Source of the DNA: Pseudomonas jessenii
GTDB lineage: Bacteria; Pseudomonadota; Gammaproteobacteria; Pseudomonadales; Pseudomonadaceae
DNA: 64,000 nt
Direction of reading: 5' to 3'
Assembly (NCBI RefSeq): GCF_002236115.1
Contig: NZ_NIWT01000004.1
Location: forward strand, 1 to 64,000
Shown: one piece after another, positions 52,903 to 64,000 of the stretch
Position numbering within the stretch: the stretch's first letter is position 1
How the letters are laid out: every line of letters begins with the position of its first letter
Notes under the pieces: generated by a model
What the model was told of the DNA's origin: nothing
Database searches by the model: none
Seen by the model: only the letters and a program-made list of their open reading frames with translations
Made by a program: the position numbers and the translations under genes

Positions 52903-54306
52903 ATGTCGACAGACAAGGTTTCTGTCCACGGCAGTTGGGCTAGCCGCTGGGTCTTCATACTCGCCGCGACCGGTTCGGCCGTGGGGCTGGGTAGTATCTG
53001 GAAATTCCCGTACATGGTCGGCGTCTATGGCGGCGGCGCCTTCGTGCTGATGTTCCTGGCCTGTATCGCATTGATCGGCGTGCCGGTCATGCTGGCGGAA
53101 ACCCTGATCGGTCGGCGTGCCCGGCAGAGTCCGGCCAATGCCTTGAAGATGCTGGCGGTCGAGGCGGGGCACTCGGCCAAATGGTCCTGGGGCGCGTTTG
53201 CCGGGATGATCACGGCATTGCTGATCCTGTCGTTCTACAGTGTGGTTGGCGGCTGGTCGCTGGACTACATCATCGACATGGGGCGTGGCGACTTCCAGGG
53301 CGCGACGCCTGATCAAGTGGGGGCTTACTTCGGCAATGTGATCGCCGATCCCTGGCGCCTGACACTTTGGCACACGATTTTCATGCTGTTGTCAGCGGTG
53401 GTGATCGCCAAGGGCGTGGTTGCCGGGCTTGAACGCAGTTTGCGCATCATGATGCCGTTGTTGTTCGTGATGATCCTCGTGCTGCTGGGCTACAGCATGA
53501 CCACCGGTCATTTCATGGAAGGCGTGCATTTCATGTTCGACTTCCACCCGGAAAAGGTCATGGACGGCTTGTTGCCCGCGATGGGGCATGCGTTCTTTTC
53601 CCTGAGCGTGGGCGTTGGCTCGATCATGATCTACGGTGCGTACATGCCGAAGAACTCATCGATTTCAGGGACGGTTGTCGGCGTGGCGCTGCTCGACACC
53701 TTCGTTTCCCTGGTGGCCGGCCTGGCGTTGTTTCCGATTGTTTTCGCGGCGGGCCTGAATCCGAGCGAAGGGCCGGGGCTGATGTTCGTCAGCCTGCCGT
53801 TTGCCTTCGGTAACGTAGCGTTCGGGCAATTGATGGGTGTTGTGTTCTTCGTGCTGGTGGCGGTCGCTGCCTGGAGTTCGGCGATTTCCCTGCTGGAACC
53901 GATGGTGGCCTACCTGGTCGAGCGCACTAAAGTGAGTCGTGCCTGGGTCACCTTCTGGCTGGCGTTCAGCTGCTGGTTTGTCGGCCTGGGTACGGTGTTC
54001 TCCTTCAATATCTGGAAGGAGGCCAAGTTCTTCGTGAACGAAGGCGGGATGTTCCACCTCTACCAATGGGGAGCGACCGGTGGCCTCGACTTCTTTGGCG
54101 TGATCGATTTCTTCACCTCGCGACTCATGCTGCCGCTTGGCGGTTTGTGTTTCGTGGTGTTTGCGGGTTGGATCATGGGGCGTGAGGCGGTGCGCGACGA
54201 GTTGTCGATCCGTAACCCTGCGCTGTTTGGCCTGTCCTTGTTCTTGATGCGCTATGTGGCGCCCATCGGCATTCTCGTAGTGTTTGCCGCCCAGCTGTGG
54301 AAGTGA
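52903..54306 (+). CDS. Sodium-dependent transporter, NSS/SNF family
   Basis: The 467-residue inner-membrane protein has about 11 to 12 spans and the NSS sodium-site region [20 protein letters not shown] at the first span, followed by [20 protein letters not shown] and [15 protein letters not shown]. Members import amino acids or other small organic molecules with Na+. The substrate is not evident. The ATG at 52903 gives [16 protein letters not shown], the usual NSS N-terminus, although the ribosome binding site is weak. It is divergent from smpB and 7 bases ahead of ratA. Confidence 0.92.
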   Translation: MSTDKVSVHGSWASRWVFILAATGSAVGLGSIWKFPYMVGVYGGGAFVLMFLACIALIGVPVMLAETLIGRRARQSPANALKMLAVEAGHSAKWSWGAFAGMITALLILSFYSVVGGWSLDYIIDMGRGDFQGATPDQVGAYFGNVIADPWRLTLWHTIFMLLSAVVIAKGVVAGLERSLRIMMPLLFVMILVLLGYSMTTGHFMEGVHFMFDFHPEKVMDGLLPAMGHAFFSLSVGVGSIMIYGAYMPKNSSISGTVVGVALLDTFVSLVAGLALFPIVFAAGLNPSEGPGLMFVSLPFAFGNVAFGQLMGVVFFVLVAVAAWSSAISLLEPMVAYLVERTKVSRAWVTFWLAFSCWFVGLGTVFSFNIWKEAKFFVNEGGMFHLYQWGATGGLDFFGVIDFFTSRLMLPLGGLCFVVFAGWIMGREAVRDELSIRNPALFGLSLFLMRYVAPIGILVVFAAQLWK

Positions 54307-54313
54307 CGCTGAC

Positions 54314-54748
54314 ATGACGACACACATTTCACGTTCGGCCTTGCTGCCGTACCCGGCGCAAGCGCTGTATGACCTGGTCAACGACGTGGCGCGCTATCCG
54401 GAGTTTCTGCCGTGGTGCTCGTCCGCCGAAGTCCTGGAGAGCTCACCTGAGCATATGCGGGCGAGTGTCGGCGTGGCGAAGGGTGGCCTCAGTCAGCATT
54501 TCGTGACGCGCAACACGTTGATTCCGGGGCAGTCGATCGAAATGAACCTCGAAGAGGGTCCTTTCACCCAATTGCATGGCATCTGGGTATTCAAGGCGCT
54601 GACCGACAAAGCCTGCAAGATCAGCCTCGATCTGTCATTCGATTATGCCGGGCCGCTGGTTCGCGCCACCTTGGGGCCGCTGTTCAATCAGGCGGCCAAC
54701 ACTTTGGTGGATGCGTTCTGCCAGCGCGCCAAGCAGATACATGGTTGA
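54314..54748 (+). CDS. ratA: RatA-like START/Coq10 domain protein
   Basis: The 144-residue product has the START/polyketide-cyclase-like fold: SALLPYPAQALYDLVNDVAR, YPEFLPWCSSAEVLE, and the closing FNQAANTLVDAFCQRAK. The E. coli homologue RatA (YfjG) is reported to block 70S ribosome formation, while mitochondrial Coq10 relatives bind ubiquinone; either role is possible. The ATG at 54314 matches family length. It overlaps rnfH by 8 bases, and the smpB / ratA-rnfH / bamE order is conserved in gammaproteobacteria. Confidence 0.92.
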   Translation: MTTHISRSALLPYPAQALYDLVNDVARYPEFLPWCSSAEVLESSPEHMRASVGVAKGGLSQHFVTRNTLIPGQSIEMNLEEGPFTQLHGIWVFKALTDKACKISLDLSFDYAGPLVRATLGPLFNQAANTLVDAFCQRAKQIHG

Positions 54749-55055
54749 GGTCATGATCGAAGTCGAGGTGGTCTACGCGGCCGTAGACCGTCAGGTGCTG
54801 CTGACAGTGGCAGTACCTGTCGGAACGACCGTGCGGGCGGCCTTGCTCAGGTCGGCCGTGGCTGAAGAGTTTCCGGAGCTGGATCTGACCCATTGCCCTG
54901 TGGGGATCTTCGGCAAGGTGGTCGCTGACCCGGGGAGTCGGGTAGTCCAGGCCGGGGATCGCATCGAGATTTACCGCCCGTTGCTGGCCGATCCGAAAGA
55001 GGTGCGCCGACTGCGCGCGGCGAAAGCTGCCGAGGCCAAAGCGCGGAATCAGTGA
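54741..55055 (+). CDS. rnfH: RnfH-family ubiquitin-like protein (RatB)
   Basis: The 104-residue product is a beta-grasp (UPF0125/RnfH) protein: EVEVVYAAVDRQVLLTVAVP, GIFGKVVADPGSRVVQAGDR, IEIYRPLLADPKEVRR. Its biochemical role is unclear; it always follows ratA. The ATG at 54741 overlaps the ratA stop; a second ATG at 54753 is possible. A bidirectional terminator follows. Confidence 0.92.
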   Translation: MVEVMIEVEVVYAAVDRQVLLTVAVPVGTTVRAALLRSAVAEEFPELDLTHCPVGIFGKVVADPGSRVVQAGDRIEIYRPLLADPKEVRRLRAAKAAEAKARNQ

Positions 55056-55073
55056 GTGGCTTGAGCGCCAGAC

Positions 55074-55108
55074 AATAAAAAGCCCGGGCATGCCGGGCTT
55101 TTTATTGC
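55074..55108. terminator. Bidirectional intrinsic terminator between rnfH and bamE
   Basis: AATAAAAAGCCCGG and CCGGGCTTTTTATT form a perfect hairpin with A and T runs on both sides, so it can stop both convergent transcripts. Confidence 0.95.
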
Positions 55109-55116
55109 GTCGCAAA

Positions 55117-55644
55117 TTATTGCGGCGAGGTGTCCAGTGGCTCCGGCGTCGGGACCGGAACGGTTTCTACGCCATCGACGTCCTTCTGGATCTGATCCAG
55201 CAACGAACCTGGCTTGACCGGTTTTTCCGGTTTTGGCTTCTCGACGTTTTCTGTCGGGGCAGCCACTGTCGTGCCGCTGTCCTTGCCGAGAATGGCTTCG
55301 TCACGGCTCACGCCTGGCATGAAATCACCGGAGAGGCTGACAAGCTGATCATTTGGGTTGAAGATAACGCTAATGCGTTCCTGTTGGCGTTCACCGCCAC
55401 CCGGTTGCAGGCTGTACAGATAATCCCAGCGATCGGCATGGAACGTGTCAGTCAGCAGAGGGTTGCCCATGATAAACCGTACTTGCTTACGGGTCATTCC
55501 CGGGCGTAACTGGTCTATCATGTCCTGCGTGACGACATTGCCCTGCTGGATGTCGATTTTGTAAACCCCGGGGAATGAACAACCGGCGAGTGCGAGCAGT
55601 CCCACAAAGGTGAAACTGGTTAGCAAGAGCTTGGTGTTTTGCAT
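55117..55644 (-). CDS. bamE: Outer membrane protein assembly factor BamE (OmlA/SmpA)
   Basis: BamE is an outer-membrane lipoprotein of the BAM complex that inserts beta-barrel proteins. The 175-residue product has a lipobox LAGC with Cys22, the SmpA/OmlA domain ([37 protein letters not shown]), and a longer Pro-rich C-terminal tail common in Pseudomonas. It is divergent from fur, a known Pseudomonas arrangement. Confidence 0.95.
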   Translation of the reverse strand: MQNTKLLLTSFTFVGLLALAGCSFPGVYKIDIQQGNVVTQDMIDQLRPGMTRKQVRFIMGNPLLTDTFHADRWDYLYSLQPGGGERQQERISVIFNPNDQLVSLSGDFMPGVSRDEAILGKDSGTTVAAPTENVEKPKPEKPVKPGSLLDQIQKDVDGVETVPVPTPEPLDTSPQ

Positions 55645-55741
55645 CGGTGGGCGACTTCCACTATCTTGGCTGGGACAACGTAAACGCCGATCATACCCGC
55701 ATTAAGAGAAGCTGCGAAGCAGCATCGCGAGAAAGCTGACC

Positions 55742-56146
55742 ATGGTTGAAAATAGCGAACTACGCAAAGCCGGCCTCAAAGTGACCCTTCCACGGGTCAA
55801 AATTCTGCAAATGCTCGATTCCGCCGAGCAGCGCCACATGAGTGCCGAGGATGTCTACAAGGCCCTTATGGAGGCTGGTGAGGACGTCGGTCTGGCCACG
55901 GTTTACCGTGTTCTGACTCAGTTCGAGGCAGCTGGCCTTGTGGTGCGGCACAACTTCGACGGAGGCCATGCAGTCTTCGAACTGGACGACGGAAAGCATC
56001 ACGACCATATGGTCAACGTCGAAACCAGCGAAGTGATCGAATTCTTCGACGAAGAAATCGAGCGGCTTCAGAAAGCAATCGTCGACAAGTATGGCTTCGA
56101 GATGGTTGATCACAATCTGGTGCTGTACGTGCGCAAGAAAAAGTAA
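55742..56146 (+). CDS. fur: Ferric uptake regulator
   Basis: Fur represses iron-uptake genes when loaded with Fe(II). The 134-residue product has the winged helix (LRKAGLKVTLPRVKILQMLD; DVGLATVYRVLTQFEAAGLV) and the metal-binding segment FELDDGKHHDHMVNVETSEV. The zinc-binding CxxC motifs of E. coli Fur are absent, as in other pseudomonad Fur proteins. It is divergent from bamE and is followed by a terminator. Confidence 0.97.
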   Translation: MVENSELRKAGLKVTLPRVKILQMLDSAEQRHMSAEDVYKALMEAGEDVGLATVYRVLTQFEAAGLVVRHNFDGGHAVFELDDGKHHDHMVNVETSEVIEFFDEEIERLQKAIVDKYGFEMVDHNLVLYVRKKK

Positions 56147-56180
56147 GCATGTCGCGCGAACATTCAGTTCGCGAAACGAA

Positions 56181-56206
56181 CGAAGGCGACCCCAGGGTCG
56201 CCTTCG
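56181..56206 (+). terminator. Intrinsic terminator between fur and recN
   Basis: CGAAGGCGACCC and GGGTCGCCTTCG form a 12-bp stem with a 2-base spacer, so the true loop is slightly larger. It is followed by TGCTTTCTGCCTTT, which fits fur. The recN side is less T-rich. Confidence 0.8.
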
Positions 56207-56222
56207 TGCTTTCTGCCTTTAT

Positions 56223-57896
56223 TCAAGCTTTTGCGGCCACCACCATTTTTTTTGCATGCGCCAGGGATTCCTTGGTGAGGTCGATGCCGCCCAGCATCCG
56301 TGCGACTTCTTCGATGCGGTCGTTTTTGCTCAATCTGGAAACGGCCGTGCGGGTGGCATCTTCGCCGCGCACTTTATGCACAAATAGATGTTGATGGCCT
56401 TGCGCTGCCACTTGCGGCAAGTGGGTCACGGTCAGTACCTGCCCGCGCTCGCCGAGGCGACGCAACAGCTGGCCGACGATTTCCGCAGTCGGACCACCGA
56501 TACCAACGTCCACTTCGTCGAACACTAGAGTGGGAACGCGAGATGTCTGCGCGGTGATCACCTGGATCGCCAGGCTGATCCGTGACAGCTCGCCTCCGGA
56601 TGCAACTTTTGCCAAGGCTTTCAATGGTTGGCCCGGGTTGGCGCTGACCAGTAGTTCAACCTGTTCAAGTCCGTTAGGGAGTAGCTCGTCGCTACTGTTT
56701 GGGCGTAACTCGATGGTGAAGCGCCCGCCAGGCATGCCCAGGCGCTGGATCTCCTGTTCCACGGCGCTGGCCAGGCTGTTCGAGGCTTGATGACGCAGAT
56801 CGCTCAGTTCGCGAGCCTTTTCCTGATAATGGCGAGCGTATGAAGACAGTTCGTCGCTCAGTCTCTCGATGGATTCGTCGTTGGCGTTGAGGGTTTCGAT
56901 TTCATCCAGCAGTTTCTGCTGCATCTCGGCAACTTCGGTCGGCTGGATGCGGTGTTTGCGCGCCAGGGTGTAGATCGCGTCGAGGCGCTCTTCAAGGTAT
57001 TGAAGGCGCGATGGATCGGCGTCGAAGTTGTCGAGGAAGCGGTTCAGTTCACCCACGGCCTCTTCAACTTGGATCTGTGCACTGGTCAACAGGCTGCTGG
57101 CTTCGCCCAGCGCACCGATCGAGCTGTTCACGCTCGACAGGCGGTTGAGGCTGGCGGTCAGGGCGTTCAGTACATTCCCGGAATCACTTTCACTGCATTG
57201 CTCGACGACTTGCCGGCAGATCCCGAGCAAGGTCTCTGCGTTTGTCAGGTTCTTGTGCTCCTGCTCGAGCTGCTCCAGCTCGTTGTCGCCAAGGCCAAGG
57301 TTTTCCAGTTCTTCGAGTTGATAGCTGAGCAACTGATGGCGGGCGCGTTGCTCATCGCCGGAGTTGGAGAGTCGCTCCAGTTCCTGGCGGGTCTGGCGCC
57401 AACGCTGGGCGGCGAGCTGAACCTGGCGGGCAAGGTCGGTCGCGCCGGCATATTCATCGAGCAGGCGGCGGTGAGTATCGGTCTTGAGCAGGGATTGGTG
57501 TTCGTGCTGGCTGTGAATGTCGATCAGCAGCTCGCCCAGCGCCTTGAGGTCGCCAAGCGGGCAGGGCGTGCCGTTGATGTAGCCGCGCGAACGCCCTTCG
57601 GATGTGATGACCCGGCGCAGGATGCACGGGCCGTCGTTTTCGAGGTCGCGTTCGGCCAGCCAGGCGCTGGCTTCCGGAATGTCGACCAGATCGAAGGTGG
57701 CCAGGATATCGGCCTTGTCGGCGCCGGGGCGGACCACGCCGCTGTCGGCGCGATCACCCAGGGTAAGGCCCAGCGCGTCGAGCATGATCGACTTGCCCGC
57801 GCCGGTTTCTCCGGTGATCACGCTCATCCCGCGATCGAGTTCGAGATCGAGATGTTCAACGATGGCGTAGTTGTGTACGGACAGGTGCACCAGCAT
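56223..57896 (-). CDS. recN: DNA repair protein RecN
   Basis: RecN is an SMC-like ATPase that acts early in double-strand-break repair. The 557-residue product has the Walker A motif GETGAGKS at residues 29-36, a long coiled-coil middle, the signature KVASGGELSRISLAIQVI, and the Walker B region TLVFDEVDVGIGGPTAEIVG. A LexA box lies 25 bases upstream of the ATG, so it is SOS-induced. It is placed between fur and grpE, as in other pseudomonads. Confidence 0.97.
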   Translation of the reverse strand: MLVHLSVHNYAIVEHLDLELDRGMSVITGETGAGKSIMLDALGLTLGDRADSGVVRPGADKADILATFDLVDIPEASAWLAERDLENDGPCILRRVITSEGRSRGYINGTPCPLGDLKALGELLIDIHSQHEHQSLLKTDTHRRLLDEYAGATDLARQVQLAAQRWRQTRQELERLSNSGDEQRARHQLLSYQLEELENLGLGDNELEQLEQEHKNLTNAETLLGICRQVVEQCSESDSGNVLNALTASLNRLSSVNSSIGALGEASSLLTSAQIQVEEAVGELNRFLDNFDADPSRLQYLEERLDAIYTLARKHRIQPTEVAEMQQKLLDEIETLNANDESIERLSDELSSYARHYQEKARELSDLRHQASNSLASAVEQEIQRLGMPGGRFTIELRPNSSDELLPNGLEQVELLVSANPGQPLKALAKVASGGELSRISLAIQVITAQTSRVPTLVFDEVDVGIGGPTAEIVGQLLRRLGERGQVLTVTHLPQVAAQGHQHLFVHKVRGEDATRTAVSRLSKNDRIEEVARMLGGIDLTKESLAHAKKMVVAAKA

Positions 57897-57920
57897 ATGG
57901 GCCGCTCCCAGGTGTTAGGT

Positions 57921-57936
57921 CTGGTTATTTATACAG
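57921..57936 (-). promoter_or_regulatory. LexA (SOS) box of recN
   Basis: On the minus strand CTGTATAAATAACCAG fits the CTGT-N8-ACAG consensus with one change in the last half-site (CCAG). It resembles the E. coli recN boxes and lies just upstream of recN. Confidence 0.8.
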
Positions 57937-58055
57937 TGTTTTGTTTCGGGCTGACAATGCCCCTCGTTAGCTCGATTCGCTCGGACCGACGAAAGCCTTA
58001 TCGCGACCGGGAATGACAAAGCAGTTGTTTTTTGTAGGGTTAATCGTCGGCCCCC

Positions 58056-58083
58056 CTTGAAGCCGGATTTTGCGGCCCCATAT
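58056..58083 (+). promoter_or_regulatory. Heat-shock (sigma-32) promoter of grpE
   Basis: CTTGAAG as -35 and CCCCATAT as -10, separated by 13 bases, match the RpoH consensus (CTTGAAA, CCCCATNT) closely. The site is about 60 bases upstream of grpE. Confidence 0.88.
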
Positions 58084-58136
58084 AGCTGGGCAGACGCGCG
58101 AGTTGAGCTCGCGGACGAAATTGAAAGGAGAAATCT

Positions 58137-58703
58137 ATGGCTGACGAACAGACAGTGGATACGCAAAACCCAGACGCCAACCAGGCGCCCGAGGCTTCGG
58201 GTGATGACCTGGCGGCTCGTGTACAAGTGCTCGAAGAGCAACTGGCAGGCGCTCAGGATCAGGCTTTGCGTGTAGCCGCCGATCTGCAGAACGTCCGCCG
58301 TCGCGCCGAGCAGGATGTGGAGAAGGCTCACAAGTTCGCGCTGGAAAAATTCGCCGGCGACCTGCTGCCGATCGTCGACAGCCTGGAGCGTGGCCTGGAA
58401 CTGTCCAGCCCGGACGACGAAAGCATCCGTCCGATGCGCGAAGGCATCGAGCTGACCCTGAAAATGTTCCACGACACTCTCAAGCGTTATCAGCTTGAAG
58501 CGATCGATCCGCATGGCGAACCGTTCAACGCCGTTCAGCATCAGGCAATGGCCATGCAGGAAAGCGCAGATGTCGAGCCGAACAGCGTTCTGAAGGTGTT
58601 CCAGAAGGGCTATCAGCTCAATGGTCGCCTGTTGCGCCCGGCGATGGTCGTGGTCAGCAAGGCGCCTGCGCCGGTTTCGCCTTCGATTGACGAGCAGGCT
58701 TGA
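58137..58703 (+). CDS. grpE: Nucleotide exchange factor GrpE
   Basis: GrpE releases ADP from DnaK. The 188-residue product has the N-terminal acidic tail, a long coiled coil ([40 protein letters not shown]), and the beta domain ending [27 protein letters not shown] precedes the ATG. It starts the grpE-dnaK-dnaJ chaperone set and has a sigma-32 promoter. Confidence 0.97.
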   Translation: MADEQTVDTQNPDANQAPEASGDDLAARVQVLEEQLAGAQDQALRVAADLQNVRRRAEQDVEKAHKFALEKFAGDLLPIVDSLERGLELSSPDDESIRPMREGIELTLKMFHDTLKRYQLEAIDPHGEPFNAVQHQAMAMQESADVEPNSVLKVFQKGYQLNGRLLRPAMVVVSKAPAPVSPSIDEQA

Positions 58704-58804
58704 AATCCGCCGCAAGGCCCCCATTTATAAGTCAAGCGTTTAAGTGCTACCGCAGTTAGCCACCACTGCTGCGGCAACCAAATCAAAGTTTCGGGAGAGT
58801 GAAC

Positions 58805-60721
<1,917 letters not shown>

Positions 60722-60776
60722 GTTGTTGGTCGGCCGGTTGACTGCCTTTAGGCGGTGACTGGTAGGATGTCGCCGC

Positions 60777-60796
60777 GCGGGAGCTTGCTCCCGCGT
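60777..60796. repeat. Short stem-loop between dnaK and dnaJ
   Basis: CGCGGGAGC and GCTCCCGCG form a perfect hairpin around a TT-centred loop. It looks like half of a REP element. There is no T-run. The rest of the 295 bases between dnaK and dnaJ shows nothing else that I can name. Confidence 0.6.
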
Positions 60797-61016
60797 TGGC
60801 GTATCTGGAATGCGCGAATTTTTACAGCATGCGACAACGTTCACGTGCTGGTGGTATGGCCGGAAATGCTCCTGCTTTTCGTGCCGCAAGTACCGCAAGA
60901 ATCAAAGACCAGGATCGTTGAATTGACGTGAGTTGGGTCCGGGCCTGTATTGGGGCTCAACGAGTTCGGCAAACTCAGGAGGGTTTTGTCGGACGTCCTC
61001 AAGAGTGCAAAGACTT

Positions 61017-62955
<1,939 letters not shown>

Positions 62956-62968
62956 GATGCACCCGAAA

Positions 62969-63003
62969 TCGGGCTCGCGCACAGCGTTTGAGCCCGGTTT
63001 TGT
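62969..63003 (+). terminator. Intrinsic terminator after dapB
   Basis: CGGGCTC pairs with GAGCCCG across a 13-base loop and is followed by GTTTTG. Confidence 0.85.
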
Positions 63004-63132
63004 TCCGCCAAGCGACGTCCTGTCGCATTCTCCAGCCTTTAAGGCTCATTGGCGGTAGACCAAAAAGGCCTTTTTCTGTAAGCTACAGCTTTAGTGTGTC
63101 CACTAAAAGCGCGCAGAATAATTCAGTGAAGA

Positions 63133-63169
63133 AGCGGGGTGACGTGTCCATACGTCACTCCGCTTTTTT
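63133..63169 (+). terminator. Leader terminator (attenuator candidate) of carA
   Basis: AGCGGGGTGACGT pairs with ACGTCACTCCGCT, with one G-T pair, and is followed by six T. It lies between the presumed promoter region and the carA start, 45 bases before it, so transcripts must read through it. Pyrimidine or arginine control by attenuation is likely but is inference. Confidence 0.75.
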
Positions 63170-63214
63170 ACAACCTGCGATCGCCCTTTCAGGCTTTATT
63201 TACGGGAGGTCTTC

Positions 63215-64000
63215 TTGACTAAGCCAGCCATACTCGCCCTTGCTGATGGCAGCATTTTTCGCGGCGAAGCCATTGGAGCCGACGGTCAAACCGTTGGTGA
63301 GGTGGTGTTCAACACCGCAATGACCGGCTATCAGGAAATCCTTACCGATCCTTCCTACGCCCAACAGATTGTTACCCTGACTTACCCGCACATCGGCAAC
63401 ACCGGCACCACGCCGGAAGACGCCGAGTCCAACCGCGTCTGGTCTGCCGGCCTGGTCATCCGTGACCTGCCACTGGTGGCGAGCAACTGGCGTAACACGA
63501 TGTCCCTGTCCGACTACCTGAAGGCCAACAATGTTGTGGCCATCGCCGGTATCGACACCCGCCGCCTGACGCGCATCCTGCGTGAAAAAGGCGCGCAGAA
63601 CGGCTGCATCATGGCTGGTGACAACATTTCCGAAGCTGCCGCCATTGCCGCCGCCCAGGCTTTCCCTGGCCTCAAGGGCATGGACCTGGCGAAAGTCGTC
63701 AGCACCAAGGAAAGCTACGAGTGGCGCTCGACTGTCTGGGATCTGAAAACCGACAGCCACGCGACCATCGAAGCTTCCGAGTTGCCGTACCACGTGGTTG
63801 CCTACGACTACGGCGTCAAGGTGAACATCCTGCGCATGCTGGTCGAGCGCGGTTGCCGCGTGACCGTCGTGCCTGCGCAAACACCTGCTGCCGATGTGCT
63901 GGCGCTGAAGCCGGACGGCGTATTCCTGTCCAACGGCCCTGGTGACCCGGAGCCTTGCGACTACGCGATCCAGGCGATCCAGGACGTGCTGGAAACCGAA
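63215..64000 (+). CDS. carA: Carbamoyl-phosphate synthase small chain (partial)
   Basis: CarA supplies ammonia from glutamine for carbamoyl phosphate, used for pyrimidines and arginine. The gene is cut by the window end; 262 codons are present. The N-terminal CPSase domain is complete ([59 protein letters not shown]), and the glutaminase domain begins ([29 protein letters not shown]), but its catalytic cysteine lies beyond the window. It starts with TTG at 63215, preceded by GGGAGG; E. coli carA also starts with TTG, and the alignment of the first residues agrees. Confidence 0.96.
   Translation, partial: MTKPAILALADGSIFRGEAIGADGQTVGEVVFNTAMTGYQEILTDPSYAQQIVTLTYPHIGNTGTTPEDAESNRVWSAGLVIRDLPLVASNWRNTMSLSDYLKANNVVAIAGIDTRRLTRILREKGAQNGCIMAGDNISEAAAIAAAQAFPGLKGMDLAKVVSTKESYEWRSTVWDLKTDSHATIEASELPYHVVAYDYGVKVNILRMLVERGCRVTVVPAQTPAADVLALKPDGVFLSNGPGDPEPCDYAIQAIQDVLETE

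Overview
This window is ordinary chromosome of a Pseudomonas, most likely a member of the P. fluorescens group. The evidence is the rRNA operon end, the high-GC codon use, the conserved order smpB / ratA-rnfH / bamE / fur / recN / grpE-dnaK-dnaJ / dapB / carA, and at least nine REP doublets (REPINs) of the fluorescent-pseudomonad type (core GAGCTTGCTCGCGA or GGGCTTGCCCGCGA). No prophage, IS element, CRISPR array or tRNA gene was found. The species call is inference.

Layout. 1-440: the 3' end of a 23S rRNA, the spacer, 5S rRNA and the rrn terminator. 617-9845: recC-recB-recD, translationally coupled. 9842-11025: a 137-bp duplicated fragment of a LysR gene flanks about 0.9 kb of inserted DNA that carries one lipoprotein gene. 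10889-14411: a LysR regulator divergent from mmsA-mmsB (valine catabolism). 14585-20222: small redox and regulatory genes (cupin, MerR with a flavodoxin-fold quinone reductase, two LysR regulators, a TSUP exporter, an ABM-type monooxygenase, mdaB). 20222-21667: a SulP transporter. 21853-25536: a gntP-type permease, an RpiR regulator and a D-aminoacylase in one operon. 25773-26141: a glyoxalase-fold protein.

26168-37245 is the most interesting segment. An AraC-type regulator is divergent from six same-strand genes: an alkyl-DHAP-synthase-like flavoprotein, a GlpD-like dehydrogenase, an FGGY kinase, an exported zinc phospholipase C-like protein, a DUF1302 protein and a DUF1329 protein. I infer a route that takes in glycerolipids, probably ether lipids or alkylglycerols, and breaks them down to DHAP and a fatty alcohol or aldehyde.

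37407-41116: a chemoreceptor, a histidine-phosphatase-fold protein and a PAP2 phosphatase. 41213-43366: an orphan terminator, a small basic exported protein, the tmRNA gene ssrA (tag ANDDNYGQEFALAA), and a tandem duplication in which a small two-cysteine exported protein gene plus a tmRNA 3' end is repeated; the second tmRNA copy has decayed. 43559-52186: a lactate-utilisation cluster (lldP, lutA, lutB, lutC, dld) divergent from its FadR/LldR-type regulator, with two TGGTAAGACCA operators between them. 52302-64000: conserved housekeeping genes, with a LexA box at recN, a heat-shock (sigma-32) promoter at grpE, and an intrinsic terminator in the leader of a TTG-initiated carA that runs off the window.
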